Positions 9,145-18,450 are shown, counted from the stretch's first letter. The stretch: DNA of 64,000 nucleotides from Caldicellulosiruptor saccharolyticus DSM 8903 (GCF_000016545.1 NC_009437.1:2309394-2373393); one strand, 5' to 3'. The notes: generated by a model not told the origin, from the letters alone. Made by a program: numbers and translations.

Positions 9145-9214
9145 AATAAAATTTGCTTTGGTAAATGTTTTGCATGGTAGTAATAGTTATTTTTATTACT
9201 CCAAAAAATAAAAA

Positions 9215-9250
9215 CCTCACCAGCTTTGTTCCCTGGTGAGGTCATTTTTT
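9215..9250 (+). terminator. Rho-independent terminator after gltX
   Basis: CCTCACCAG (9215-9223) pairs with CTGGTGAGG (9233-9241), followed by TCATTTTTT. An A-run on the other side means it may also stop the minus-strand tRNA-Leu transcript. Confidence 0.85.
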
Positions 9251-9263
9251 ATATTTTCTCATT

Positions 9264-9350
9264 TGGTGCGGATGGGGGGATTTGAACCCCCATGGGGAGA
9301 GCCCCACAAGATCCTGAGTCTTGCGCGTCTGCCAGTTCCGCCACATCCGC
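9264..9350 (-). tRNA. tRNA-Leu (CAG)
   Basis: 87 bases with long variable arm and encoded CCA. The acceptor GCGGATG pairs with CATCCGC; the anticodon loop reads ACTCAGGAT-like with anticodon CAG. Confidence 0.93.
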
Positions 9351-9416
9351 AAAAGCTTATAAATTTTTCTTTACATTATAATATTTTAAGCCAAACTCCC
9401 ACCAGATGTCAACCAA

Positions 9417-9430
9417 AAAGATTTTCAATT
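9417..9430. repeat. 14-bp target duplication of the IS481-like element, left copy
   Basis: AAAGATTTTCAATT occurs here and at 10689-10702, just outside the two ends of the element. IS481-type elements are known to make duplications of variable length. Confidence 0.7.
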
Positions 9431-10688
9431 CTCGAATAGGTGTAGAGATATTTACCACAGCGAAAGAATGTACGAAGAAGAAAATTTCATAAAAAGAGTT
9501 GAGGCTGCCTCCCTCCTGTTTGATATAATTAAAAAGTGTAATCTAATATTCAAAAGAAAAATAGAAAAACTACCAGGATGGGAGGACAGCCTACTATGAA
9601 TATTATATCATACCACGAACTAAGAAAAATATCCCCTCAAAAAGCTAGAGAATTAGTTCGAAAAGTCTTTGAATCAAATAACAAAAACGTATCAAAAACT
9701 GCTAAAATATTAGGTGTATCAAGACATACCGTAAGAAGAGCTGTCTACGGTCCTCTTGAAGATAAATCAAAAAAACCTAAATCTTCTCCCAAAAAGCTTT
9801 CTTCTGAACTCGAAAATTTTATTGTCGAAGAGTCTAAAAAAACTGGTTTTAGATATAGACGTTTGTCTTTTTATCTTCTCAGAAAATATGGTATCAAAAT
9901 AAGTGAAAACACAATAAAGTCAATTCTTAGAAGAAACTCTGTAGCTCGAAAAACAAAAAGAACAAAAAAAGGTGAAAGAAGTCTATACGATTATGAAACT
10001 CTTATCCCATTTTCTGAATTTCAGCTTGATACAAAACATCTTTTAGACAAAGAAAGTCTTCCCAAGGAGGTATATGAACATATGAAAAGATACAATTTGC
10101 CTTGCTATGAGTGGAACATAATAGATGTTGCAACAAGAACAAGATTTACAGCCTATTCTTACGAACTTTCATCCGCTTTTGGATTTATGTTCATATCCTT
10201 AGTTGCATTATGGTTAAGAACTCATAATGTAAGAAATATAATAAAGATCCGATTAGACAATGGAGCAGAATTTTGTGGAGGAAGCGAAAGAAAGTTAAAG
10301 CAGTGGAATGAGATGCTGTCATTTTTGGGTGTAGAACTAAATCCTATTCCACCAAAAGCAAAGCATTTAATGGGTATAATTGAAAATTCACATAGAGCTG
10401 ATGATGAGTATTTTTTAATGATTCATGCTGAAAGATGTAAAACAAAAGATGAATTTATTCAAAGAGCCCAGAAATGGCAAGATACATGGAACTTTTTCAG
10501 ACCTCATAATGGTAAAGGAATGAACGGGAGGACACCATTCGAAAAATTCATAGCTTCAAAATCTCTGGTCTCCTCCCATATATTTCAATTTCCTACATTA
10601 CTTCTTGAGGATATTATGAAAAAAGTAGGCACCTTCTATTCTCTGTTCTGTAATAAATTTGGTGGTAAATATGTCTTCACCACGTACC
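9431..10688 (+). mobile_element. IS481-like element, intact copy
   Basis: 1258 bp with imperfect terminal inverted repeats. The left end reads GGTGTAGAGATATTTACCAC near 9439-9458 and the right end, inverted, GGTGAAGACATATTTACCAC. It is flanked by a 14-bp direct repeat. A second, decayed copy lies at 33303-34566. The insertion is directly downstream of the ABC-2 permease gene, in the opposite orientation, and leaves that gene intact. Confidence 0.8.
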
Positions 10689-10861
10689 AAAGATTTTCAA
10701 TTTTTCCTAGATGCTTAAATCAGTCAAGCCTCTTTGAAAATCTCTTTATTGAAATAAAAAGAAGTACAAGCCCTAAAAATATTAACACCAAGACCTCATC
10801 CCACAGATATTCTATCCCCACACCTTTGAGAACAATGCCTCTTAATATTATCAAAAAGTAA
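9596..10861 (+). CDS. IS481-like transposase (integrase-core DDE)
   Basis: The N-terminal part has a helix-turn-helix (SKTAKILGVSRHTVRRAVYG), followed by a basic linker and an rve-type core. Candidate catalytic residues are Asp in FQLDTKHL, Asp in IRLDNGAEF and Glu in MGIIENSHRADDEY. ATG at 9596 is chosen because GGGAGGA ends about 9 bases before it; an earlier ATG at 9578 has no such site. The frame does not stop inside the element: it runs about 57 codons into host DNA, antisense to the end of the permease gene. This copy therefore carries a host-derived tail from near residue 365 onward. Confidence 0.85.
   Translation: MNIISYHELRKISPQKARELVRKVFESNNKNVSKTAKILGVSRHTVRRAVYGPLEDKSKKPKSSPKKLSSELENFIVEESKKTGFRYRRLSFYLLRKYGIKISENTIKSILRRNSVARKTKRTKKGERSLYDYETLIPFSEFQLDTKHLLDKESLPKEVYEHMKRYNLPCYEWNIIDVATRTRFTAYSYELSSAFGFMFISLVALWLRTHNVRNIIKIRLDNGAEFCGGSERKLKQWNEMLSFLGVELNPIPPKAKHLMGIIENSHRADDEYFLMIHAERCKTKDEFIQRAQKWQDTWNFFRPHNGKGMNGRTPFEKFIASKSLVSSHIFQFPTLLLEDIMKKVGTFYSLFCNKFGGKYVFTTYQRFSIFPRCLNQSSLFENLFIEIKRSTSPKNINTKTSSHRYSIPTPLRTMPLNIIKK
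10689..10702. repeat. 14-bp target duplication, right copy
   Basis: Second copy of AAAGATTTTCAATT, just after the right end of the element. Confidence 0.7.
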
Positions 10862-11841
10862 GTAAGAGGAACAAAATTACCTATAAACCTTATCACAGCT
10901 GGCATTTCTTCGCGGGGGAACATAAAACCTGAAAGCAGCACACTTGGCAACAAAAACAAAAGTGCAAACTGCATTGCCTGAAGCTGTGTTTTTGAGACAG
11001 AAGATATGAGCATTCCTATCATGAGCGCACAAATGACAAATTCCATCCCCAAGATAAACAGCAAAAGAATATTGCCTCTCACAGGTACCTTAAACCATAG
11101 TATTCCAAACAGGAGCGCAACTAAAAAGTCACCCAGTCCAAGAAATGTATAAGGAACAAGTTTTCCCAAAATTAGCTCGATAGATTTTATTGGAGTTACT
11201 ATTAACTGTTCCATTGTACCTTTTTCTCTTTCTCTTACAATTGCGAAGGCTGTAAGTATTATGGTTATATTTTGCATAATAAGTCCCATAAGACCAGGGA
11301 TTGTAAAAAGTTCGCTTTTCATAGAAGGATTGTATTTTACACGCGTTCTGACATCAACAATAGGTTTTACAAAATAGTTTTTCTCTCCAAAGTTTTGTAT
11401 TGTCAAAATACCGCTTGAAAATACTGTCTTTGCAATTGTGGGGTCTGTCCCATCTACTATGAAAAGTACCTCAGGACTTTTGTTTTGTTTAAGAAGTTTT
11501 GTAAAGTCAGAAGGGATAATCAAAGCTGCTTTGATTTTTCCACTGTCAAGTCTACTTTCTATCTCTGCCTGATTTTGTGCAAAAAAAGTTGGTTTAAAAT
11601 ACCTTGTGTTCTGAAGCTTTCTTATAAGTTCTCTACTCTCTTGTGTCTTTGCCATGTCAAGTATTCCTATGCTCACATTTTCGACATCCATCTTGACAGC
11701 ATAGCCAAAGAGCATAAGCATAATAAATGGTGCTACAAATGCTATAACAAAACTTGCCTTATCTCTTTTAATTTGAATAAACTCCTTTTTCGCAATGGCA
11801 ACAAATCTTCTTATTGAGAAATCATTCATTTTAAATCTCAC
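10720..11841 (-). CDS. ABC-2 type permease, drug-efflux family
   Basis: 373 residues: an N-terminal membrane helix (ASFVIAFVAPFIMLMLFGYAV), a large external domain of about 150 residues, then five C-terminal helices including the family stretch EREKGTMEQLIVTP. This is the YhaP/YbhR-like layout of multidrug ABC-2 permeases. It is the last gene of a four-gene minus-strand operon: TetR regulator, membrane fusion protein, ATPase, permease. Likely substrate: a hydrophobic toxic compound (inference from the family). The end of the gene is overlapped in antisense by the transposase reading frame. Confidence 0.9.
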   Translation of the reverse strand: MRFKMNDFSIRRFVAIAKKEFIQIKRDKASFVIAFVAPFIMLMLFGYAVKMDVENVSIGILDMAKTQESRELIRKLQNTRYFKPTFFAQNQAEIESRLDSGKIKAALIIPSDFTKLLKQNKSPEVLFIVDGTDPTIAKTVFSSGILTIQNFGEKNYFVKPIVDVRTRVKYNPSMKSELFTIPGLMGLIMQNITIILTAFAIVREREKGTMEQLIVTPIKSIELILGKLVPYTFLGLGDFLVALLFGILWFKVPVRGNILLLFILGMEFVICALMIGMLISSVSKTQLQAMQFALLFLLPSVLLSGFMFPREEMPAVIRFIGNFVPLTYFLIILRGIVLKGVGIEYLWDEVLVLIFLGLVLLFISIKRFSKRLD

Positions 11842-11862
11842 CTCTATCTTAAAGCAATCTTT

Positions 11863-12585
11863 TTACTGTGAGAATACCTTCACAAACACATCTTCAATAC
11901 TATGTGACGAATACTTTGTCTTGACATTTGCAGGTGTGTCTACCTCTTTCAAAATCCCATTGAACATAAAAGCGACATAGTCACACCTCTCAGCCTCATC
12001 CATATAATGGGTGGTTACTAATACCGTCACACCACTTTGAGAAAAAACTCTTATCATCTCCCAATACTCTTTTCTTGAAATAGGGTCAACTCCAGCTGTT
12101 GGCTCATCTAAGATTAAGATTTGTGGATTGTGAAGTGTAGCACAGGCAAAGGCAAGTTTTTGTTTCATTCCGCCAGAAAGCGTGCCGACAAGCGATTTTT
12201 CTCTGCCTTCAAAACCAAAAAATTTAAGTAGCTTTGCCTTTTTCTCTTCAATCTCATCCTTAGAAAGGCCATATATCGCACCATAAAATTCAATGTTCTC
12301 TACAATTGTTAAATCCTCATATAGACTAAACTTTTGAGAGACATAGCCTATATTTTGCTTTACTTGTTCTGGATATTTTGAGACATCCTTTCCAAGTACT
12401 TCTACATATCCTTTTGTAGCTCTTAAAACACCGCAGATTATTTTAATTGTGGTTGTCTTCCCAGACCCATTTGGCCCAAGCAAGGCAAAGATGCTACCTT
12501 TGGGAATACTAAATGATATGTCATTTACCGCAACAAACTCTCCAAACCTTTTTGTAAGCCCCTCTACCTTGATTACATATTCCAC
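11863..12585 (-). CDS. ABC transporter ATP-binding protein
   Basis: 240 residues. Walker A GPNGSGKTT, signature LSGGMKQKLAFACA, Walker B LILDEPTAGVDP and the switch His in TTHYMDEAE are all present. It lies 21 bases upstream of the permease gene and 26 bases downstream of the fusion-protein gene, so it is the nucleotide-binding half of this exporter. The DrrA/YbhF-type signature (IGYVSQKFSLYEDLTIVEN) agrees with an export role. Confidence 0.93.
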   Translation of the reverse strand: MEYVIKVEGLTKRFGEFVAVNDISFSIPKGSIFALLGPNGSGKTTTIKIICGVLRATKGYVEVLGKDVSKYPEQVKQNIGYVSQKFSLYEDLTIVENIEFYGAIYGLSKDEIEEKKAKLLKFFGFEGREKSLVGTLSGGMKQKLAFACATLHNPQILILDEPTAGVDPISRKEYWEMIRVFSQSGVTVLVTTHYMDEAERCDYVAFMFNGILKEVDTPANVKTKYSSHSIEDVFVKVFSQ

Positions 12586-12611
12586 CTATCATCACCTCAA
12601 ATTTTGTAAAA

Positions 12612-13721
12612 TCAAATCTTTACATCAACAAGCATCCCAGGTCTTAAAATATCTTTATTCTTTATTATCTTTACCTTGACCATAAAAACCACTTTTTGTT
12701 TTTCCTCTTTTGTCTCTACGTTCCTTGGTGTAAACTCTCCTTTATCAGAAATAAACACAATCTCACCATATGCTTTTTTGTTGCTATCTAAGATAATCTC
12801 AACCTTCTTACCAAGCGAAAGTTTTTGTAGCTGTGCTGAAGGAACATATATCTTAAGATAGTAGTCGCTTAAGCCTATTTGAGCTATAAACGTACCAATA
12901 CCAACAAACTGTCCTTGGTCAACCCCTTTTGTTAAAACAATACCATCAACAGGTGAGGTAATTGTGGTCTTTCTCAGATTCAAATTAGCAATTTTTAAGT
13001 TCTGCTCTGCCATATTTACATAAGAGAGAGCTTGCAAATAGTTTCTCTTTGCAATGTCAACAGAAATCTCAGTAATCATTTTATCCTCATCTGTAACAGA
13101 TTCGTTTTTCACCATTCCAAGTTGGTTTTCTAATGAATTAATCTGATGTGTCACACTACTATTTTGAGCCTTTAGGGAATTTAATTGCATTTTTAGCTCT
13201 GATAATAGCTTTATTGTGTCCAAATTAGCCATTTTCATCTTTTCTAAATTTTTTATGTTCTCTTCTAAAAATTCAATGTTATTTTCATTTCCTGATTTTA
13301 TATCTTGTAGCTGTAGAATATTTTCTTTTATCTGATTAATCTGGTATTTCGATGGTTTTTTAGAAAGAAGCCGATATTTTAGTTTTGCTAATTCCCAATT
13401 TTGCTCAGCGATATCCGCAGACAATTTAGCAACTTCAAGGTTTGCCTGTGCTATATTTTTTTGAATTTCATAAAGGTTTGAATCAATCTTTGCTATTATA
13501 TCACCTTTTTTAACCTTAGAGCCTTCTTCAATAAAGATTTTCTCTACTCTCCCAGCAATCTCAGTGTTTATATCAATAGTCGATACCTCTACAGTTGATG
13601 AGTACACATCTTCAGCATTTTCTTCTCTGCACCCTGTCAAAAAGAAAGTAAAAATTGAAATTAAAAAAAGGACAGTAGAAAATACCTTAAAGTTTTTAGA
13701 TTGCAATATCGCCTTTATCAT
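12612..13721 (-). CDS. HlyD/YbhG-type membrane fusion protein
   Basis: Adapter of the ABC exporter. N-terminal hydrophobic segment (VFSTVLFLISIFTFFLTGC) ends in a lipobox-like TGC, so it may be a lipoprotein. A biotinyl/lipoyl-like half motif (AGRVEKIFIEEGSKVKKGDIIAKID) is followed by a long coiled-coil (residues 85-240), then the second lipoyl half (SPVDGIVLTKGVDQGQFV) and a beta-barrel. ATG at 13721 is preferred over the upstream in-frame start because GGAGGAG precedes it with a 7-base spacer. In a Gram-positive cell such proteins assist the permease without an outer-membrane channel. Confidence 0.88.
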   Translation of the reverse strand: MIKAILQSKNFKVFSTVLFLISIFTFFLTGCREENAEDVYSSTVEVSTIDINTEIAGRVEKIFIEEGSKVKKGDIIAKIDSNLYEIQKNIAQANLEVAKLSADIAEQNWELAKLKYRLLSKKPSKYQINQIKENILQLQDIKSGNENNIEFLEENIKNLEKMKMANLDTIKLLSELKMQLNSLKAQNSSVTHQINSLENQLGMVKNESVTDEDKMITEISVDIAKRNYLQALSYVNMAEQNLKIANLNLRKTTITSPVDGIVLTKGVDQGQFVGIGTFIAQIGLSDYYLKIYVPSAQLQKLSLGKKVEIILDSNKKAYGEIVFISDKGEFTPRNVETKEEKQKVVFMVKVKIIKNKDILRPGMLVDVKI

Positions 13722-13725
13722 CCTT

Positions 13726-14349
13726 TTACTCCTCCCCAATAGACTTTTTTATCACATTTAATACATTTTCTATCTCCTCTTCAATCTCATCACTTGTTGT
13801 CTCAATGCCCAGAATATATTTTTGGAATAAAAAAGTAAGAAGAGTGCCTATCATCATTCTTGAAATGCCTTTTGCCATCTCTTTTGAAATATTCCCTTTT
13901 CGTATGAGTATCCACTCAATCAAACCCTTTGCCTCACAGGTTTTAGGCACCATATTTTTTATAACCTCATTTTTGAGAGAGTCATTATAATTAATTTCTA
14001 TTAGAATAATCTTAAAAAGGTCAATGTTTCTGTCCAGCATTTCAAGTCTTTCATTTATTATAGACCTCAAAAATTCAGAAGCTTTTAAATCCTTGTTCTT
14101 TTTGATATTTTCTTTAAGAGGAGAAAGAGCAACAGAATCTAAGATTTGTGTCAGGGCAACACTTACAACTTTATGAAGTAAATTCTCCTTGTCTTTAAAA
14201 TACTTAAACAGTGTAGCTTCAGAAATACCTGCATCTTTTGCTATTTGTGCTGTTGTTGTGGCAGCATAACCATTTTGTGAAATCAACTTTATGGCTGATT
14301 GAATTATTCTGTTCTTAGTATCTTCACTTTTCCTCAATTTTAATATCAC
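13726..14349 (-). CDS. TetR family repressor
   Basis: 207 residues. The N-terminal helix-turn-helix is typical (IIQSAIKLISQNGYAATTTAQIAKDAGISEATLFKYFKDKENLL, residues 15-58); the C-terminal ligand domain is variable. Translation starts at GTG 14349 behind GGGAGGGA. It is the first gene of the exporter operon, with a 14-bp palindrome in the promoter, so it probably represses its own operon and releases on binding an exported compound. Confidence 0.92.
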   Translation of the reverse strand: MILKLRKSEDTKNRIIQSAIKLISQNGYAATTTAQIAKDAGISEATLFKYFKDKENLLHKVVSVALTQILDSVALSPLKENIKKNKDLKASEFLRSIINERLEMLDRNIDLFKIILIEINYNDSLKNEVIKNMVPKTCEAKGLIEWILIRKGNISKEMAKGISRMMIGTLLTFLFQKYILGIETTSDEIEEEIENVLNVIKKSIGEE

Positions 14350-14368
14350 TCCCTCCCCTAAGTTTTTC

Positions 14369-14396
14369 AGTAAGTACTTACTTACTTTTATTATAA
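14369..14396 (-). promoter_or_regulatory. TetR operator overlapping the operon promoter
   Basis: AGTAAGTACTTACT at 14369-14382 is a perfect 14-bp palindrome. On the minus strand a TATAAT (14390-14395) stands directly before it, so the palindrome covers the expected transcription start. A further TAAGTAAG partly repeats the half site. Confidence 0.65.
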
Positions 14397-14430
14397 AAAA
14401 TTTTTGTATTTTTTACAACTAAAATAAAAA

Positions 14431-14456
14431 AGGGCTTTTAACAAAGCCCTTTTTGC
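14431..14456 (-). terminator. Terminator between the tRNA cluster and the TetR operon
   Basis: AGGGCTTT (14431-14438) pairs with AAAGCCCT (14443-14450). There is an A-run on one side and a T-run on the other, so it can act on both strands. It follows the last tRNA of the minus-strand cluster. Confidence 0.8.
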
Positions 14457-14471
14457 TCATATTTTCTGTTT

Positions 14472-14546
14472 TGGTGACCCCGAGGGGATTCGAACCCCTG
14501 TTACAGGCGTGAAAGGCCTGTGTCTTAACCACTTGACCACGGGGCC
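14472..14546 (-). tRNA. tRNA-Glu (TTC)
   Basis: 75 bases with CCA encoded. Acceptor GGCCCCG / CGGGGTC, anticodon loop CTTTCAC with anticodon TTC. Last of a five-tRNA cluster. Confidence 0.93.
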
Positions 14547-14575
14547 ATATCTTTAAATGTCCTCTTAACATAAAA

Positions 14576-14652
14576 TGGTGGCGGCGAACGGATTCGAACC
14601 GCTGACACTGCGGGTATGAACCGCATGCTCTAGCCAACTGAGCTACGCCGCC
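14576..14652 (-). tRNA. tRNA-Met (CAT), elongator
   Basis: 77 bases with CCA. Acceptor GGCGGCG / CGCCGCC, loop TTCATAC. A paired first base distinguishes it from the initiator next to it. Confidence 0.9.
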
Positions 14653-14672
14653 ATTCCCATTATATTTATATT

Positions 14673-14749
<77 letters not shown>

Positions 14750-14753
14750 TATC

Positions 14754-14843
14754 TGGTGCCGGAAACCGGACTTGAACCGGTACGACCTTATTCAGGTCCC
14801 AGGATTTTAAGTCCTGTGCGTCTGCCAGTTCCGCCACTCCGGC
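14754..14843 (-). tRNA. tRNA-Leu (TAA)
   Basis: 90 bases with long variable arm and CCA. Acceptor GCCGGAG; anticodon TAA. Confidence 0.93.
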
Positions 14844-14899
14844 ATCGCAATTATATATTTTACTCTCTCTCCTTCCACTTGTCAAGAGTATTTATTTTT

Positions 14900-14984
14900 T
14901 GGTGCGGGTAGAGGGACTTGAACCCCCACGGCTGTTGCCACTAGATCCTAAGTCTAGCGCGTCTGCCAATTCCGCCATACCCGC
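14900..14984 (-). tRNA. tRNA-Leu (TAG)
   Basis: 85 bases with long variable arm and CCA. Acceptor GCGGGTA; anticodon TAG. First tRNA of the cluster in transcription order. Confidence 0.93.
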
Positions 14985-15044
14985 TTTTCTTTGCGTAATT
15001 TATTTTAGCACAAGGTCTTTGCTTTGTCAAATACAATAATAAGC

Positions 15045-15099
15045 CTGGAACACCTGCCGTTTTAAGTAAAAACAATTATATTTTGGCAGGTGTGCAGGC
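15045..15099. repeat. Imperfect inverted repeat of about 15 bp
   Basis: ACACCTGCC (15050-15058) pairs with GGCAGGTGT (15085-15093), and GCCTG-type sequences extend both arms with a bulge. The loop is 26 AT-rich bases. There is no T-run next to it, so it is not an ordinary terminator. It lies between the yjbQ-like gene and the tRNA cluster. Confidence 0.5.
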
Positions 15100-15135
15100 G
15101 TTGGCTTTTATCACTATAATATTTTTTGCAACATA

Positions 15136-15528
15136 TCACTTTATATACACGTAAATTTTTCTTCTTCTTGGTCCATCAAACTCACAGAAGAATACTCCCT
15201 GCCATGTACCAAGCATAAGCTCACCATTTCTAACTATTATATTGACAGATGAACCTATCAAGCTTGCTTTTATATGTGCATCAGAATTGCCTTCGCTGTG
15301 GCTATAACCATTGTTTACGGGTATCAATTTTTCAAGTTGTTTTTTGATATCAGTCACAACCGAAGGGTCAGCATGTTCATTGATTGTAACACCTGCCGTG
15401 GTGTGAGGAACAAACACAGTCATAAGCCCTTCTTCAATATTTGACTGTCTTACAATCTCTTTAAGTTTACTTGTAATGTCTACAAAGTCAATCCTATCTT
15501 TTGTCCTTATCTCAAGTTCTTTGAACAC
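15136..15528 (-). CDS. YjbQ/UPF0047 family protein
   Basis: 130 residues, full family length. The conserved blocks VPHTTAGVTINEHADP, YSHSEGNSDAHIKASL and LGTWQGVFFCEFDGPRRR are present, including the His residues thought to form the active site. Some members have weak thiamine-phosphate synthase activity; the physiological role is not settled. It follows the nitroreductase gene by about 38 bases on the same strand. Confidence 0.9.
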   Translation of the reverse strand: MFKELEIRTKDRIDFVDITSKLKEIVRQSNIEEGLMTVFVPHTTAGVTINEHADPSVVTDIKKQLEKLIPVNNGYSHSEGNSDAHIKASLIGSSVNIIVRNGELMLGTWQGVFFCEFDGPRRRKIYVYIK

Positions 15529-15566
15529 TCTTTTAACCCCCCCATTCTAAAAAATTAAACTTATCT

Positions 15567-16073
15567 TTAGTATTTATTCCAGTGCAAGATTGAAGATAGC
15601 TCCTTTTTATTTCTCACAGGATTTTCGTCGGGATATCCTATGCTAATTAGCGCACATAGCTCTAAATGCTCAGGTACATTCAAAAGCCTTTTTACTTCCT
15701 CAGAGTGTTCTTTTTTATAGCTTGCAACCCAACAACTACCAAGTCCCAACGCCTTCGCTGCGATTAAGATATAAGTCGAAGCTGCTGCCATATCTTCTAA
15801 AATATACTCAAAGCCCTTTTCATACAAAATTGCAACACAACACGAAGCATCTTCTATAAACCTTCCATAACGCGCTTTTTGCGCAATCTGTTTTTTTAGC
15901 TCATCATCTGTTACAACAACAAACTCCCATCCTTGATTTCCGCGGGCTGTTGGCGCAAAACGCGCAACATCAATTATCTTTTCAATAATCTCCTTGTCAA
16001 GTGGCATGTTCTTTTTGTATTTTCTTATGCTTCTTCTTCCCCTTAAAACTTCTAATACATCCATCAACTTCAC
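15567..16073 (-). CDS. Nitroreductase family FMN oxidoreductase
   Basis: 168 residues. N-terminal RRSIRKYK is the FMN-phosphate binding motif, PTARGNQGWEFVVV follows, and the late GLGSCWVASYKKE motif is typical. The substrate is unknown; such enzymes use NAD(P)H to reduce nitro, quinone or flavin compounds. The start overlaps the end of the LonB-like gene by four bases (16070-16073), so they are probably in one transcript. Confidence 0.88.
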   Translation of the reverse strand: MKLMDVLEVLRGRRSIRKYKKNMPLDKEIIEKIIDVARFAPTARGNQGWEFVVVTDDELKKQIAQKARYGRFIEDASCCVAILYEKGFEYILEDMAAASTYILIAAKALGLGSCWVASYKKEHSEEVKRLLNVPEHLELCALISIGYPDENPVRNKKELSSILHWNKY

Positions 16074-18450
16074 GCCTCCTCTTCTTTGTTTTGTTGATTT
16101 ATATTTGTAAGATTATCTAAATATCTCCTAAGCTTCTGTTTTGAAAGCATCACAACCTCCTCGAACTTTCTCCCTGTCAAAATCTCCATAGCCTCACCAA
16201 TTGATTTTACCGCCCAGATATGAAAATTGCCATCTTTAACATCCTCTATAACCTCATCACACAAAACTAAATTCTTTATATTTTGATAAGGAATTATCAC
16301 ACCTTGCTTACCTGTAAACCCTTTTTTCTTGCAGACATAATAAAACCCCTCTACCTTTTTTGTCACACCACCAACAGGCTGAATCTCTCCTTTTTGATTG
16401 ATCCAGTGATTGCAATTCCCTGGTAAATTGGAACACTACTCAAGGCAGAAAGAAGAGCACACAGTTCAGCAACTGATGCTGAATCACCTTCAATGCCAGA
16501 GTACAGCTGCTCAAAGCATATTGTAGCATTTAGTGTAAGCGGCATATCTTGAGCAAACATCTCGGCAATATACCCTGAGATTATCATTATGCCTTTACTG
16601 TGAGTCTTGCCTGACATCTGCACCTCGCGTTCAATATTTATTATACCACTTCTGCCGCTGCTTGTGGTAACTGTTATACGTGAAGGTTTCCCAAACACAT
16701 AATCGCCCACATCCAAAATTGCAAGCGCATTTATCTGGCCAACCTTATAACCGTCAACATCAACAAGTATTGTTCCATCTTCAATCATCTCATTTATCTT
16801 TTCTTCATATCTTGAACTTCTGTATTCCTTTTCGCAAATTGCTTTTATGACATGTTCTTTCTTTACCACATCGCTTGTTTCAAGCTGTGCCCATGTGCTT
16901 GCCTCTGCCAATATCTCAACAATGTCATTAAAGCGTGTTGAGAGCTTTTCTTGATTTTCAACAAGCCTACATGAATACTCAACCACTTTTTCAACCGCTT
17001 CTTTTGAAAATGGCAGAGCATTTTCCTTTTTACAAAATGAACTTATGAATTGAATCATTTTATATACATTTTCTTGAGTATACTCCATCTCACTGTCAAA
17101 ATCAGCTTTAATCTTAAAAAGTTTTCTGAAATCTTCGTCATAAGCATATAAGATATTGTAGATGTATTCATTTCCAATCAGAATTACTTTTAAATCAACC
17201 GGTATTGGTTCTGGTTTTAGAGTTGATGTAATAAAAAGTCCATAAACATCTTTTAGATTTTCAATAACTATCTCACCTGTTTTTAAGACTCTTTTTAAGG
17301 CTTCCCATGCTTGAGGATAGCTTAAAATGTCTTTCGCTTGGAGTATCAAATATCCACCATTTGCCCTGTGAATTGCACCAGCTTTTATCTTTGTAAAATC
17401 AGTGACTAAAACATTCCCCATTTCATTTTCATATTCAATCTTCCCTACGAGATTATAGTAAGTAGGGTTTACCTCATATACAACAGGTGCACCATCTAAA
17501 TCTGAGTTGTCTACAATTACATTCACCTTGTACTTGTCTAAATTAGGAATCTTTTTATATTGAAGAAACTGAAAAGGTAAGCCTTGTTCTTCATCGTCTC
17601 TGTCCAAAAATTCTTCAAGATTTTCCACTATATCATTTGTAACACCGTCAATAAAGTCAAGTATCTTTTTATTTTCTTTGTACTTGTTTCTGATTTCATA
17701 GACATAATGACTTATAGTAAACACTGCAATTCTCTTTTGAAGTTCTTTTATTTTTTCTTTTGACTCTTTTTCAAGAAGCTTTATCTTCTTTAGTACCTCT
17801 TGCGTATCAAGCTGAAGCTTTTTAATCTTTTTCTCCATCTCATCTCTTATTGATTTATCAAGCTCAGGATACTCAGCATCCGAAATGGCTTTTCCATTCA
17901 CAATTGGGATAAAATATACACCGCTTGGTGTATACTTTATTTCAAAGCCATACCTTCTTGCTTCCTCAGCTAAGTCATCTAAAAGCTGAGTCCTTTTTTC
18001 CTGATACTCGTTATAGATATTATTCTTGTCATTTTCATACTCTTCGCTTGCAAACACTTTTTTTAGGTCGTTTACAACAGATTCAACAAAATCTGACATA
18101 TCCTTTTTAAAAACTTTTCCCATACCCTTCGGAAGACCAATTGCAATTGGTGAGTCAGGGTTGGAAAAATTATATACATATACCCAGTCATTTGGAGCAG
18201 GTTTTTGGTTTGCAACTTCTTTAAGATAGCTTTCGGCAAAACTTGTCTTGCCTGTACCTGTTGGACCACACATATAAATGTTATAACCTTTTGTGTTAAT
18301 CTTAAGGCCAAACTCAAACGCTTTTCTTGCCCTTTCTTGACCAATTATTGATCTCAATGGCTCAACTTCATCAGTAGTAGTAAAATTGAATTCAGACAAG
18401 TTTACATACCTTTTTAATTTGTCGGGTGTAACTTTCATCAAATTTCTCAC
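16070..18450 (-). pseudogene. LonB-like AAA+ protease (S16), split by a 4-base deletion
   Basis: The first frame (18450 to 16363, 695 residues) has Walker A GPTGTGKT (62-69), an insert-rich AAA+ region and the S16 part ending in the catalytic Ser block (EGDSASVAEL, near residue 657). The second frame (16366 to 16070) begins TKKVEGFYY and carries the catalytic-Lys side and the C-terminal GVIIPYQN and GRKFEEV blocks. The family sequence here would read GSINQKGEIQPVGGVTKKVEG; the DNA around 16393-16410 has one ATCA too few, so the frame is lost after ITGSI. Ser and Lys of the catalytic dyad therefore end up on different peptides. It may be a true mutation or a sequencing error. Confidence 0.85.

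Noticed and set aside
9236-9439. 67-residue ORF
   Set aside because: Covers tRNA-Leu on the other strand.
16070-16366. Independent 98-residue gene
   Set aside because: It is the C-terminus of the S16 protease; the join is explained by a missing four-base unit.
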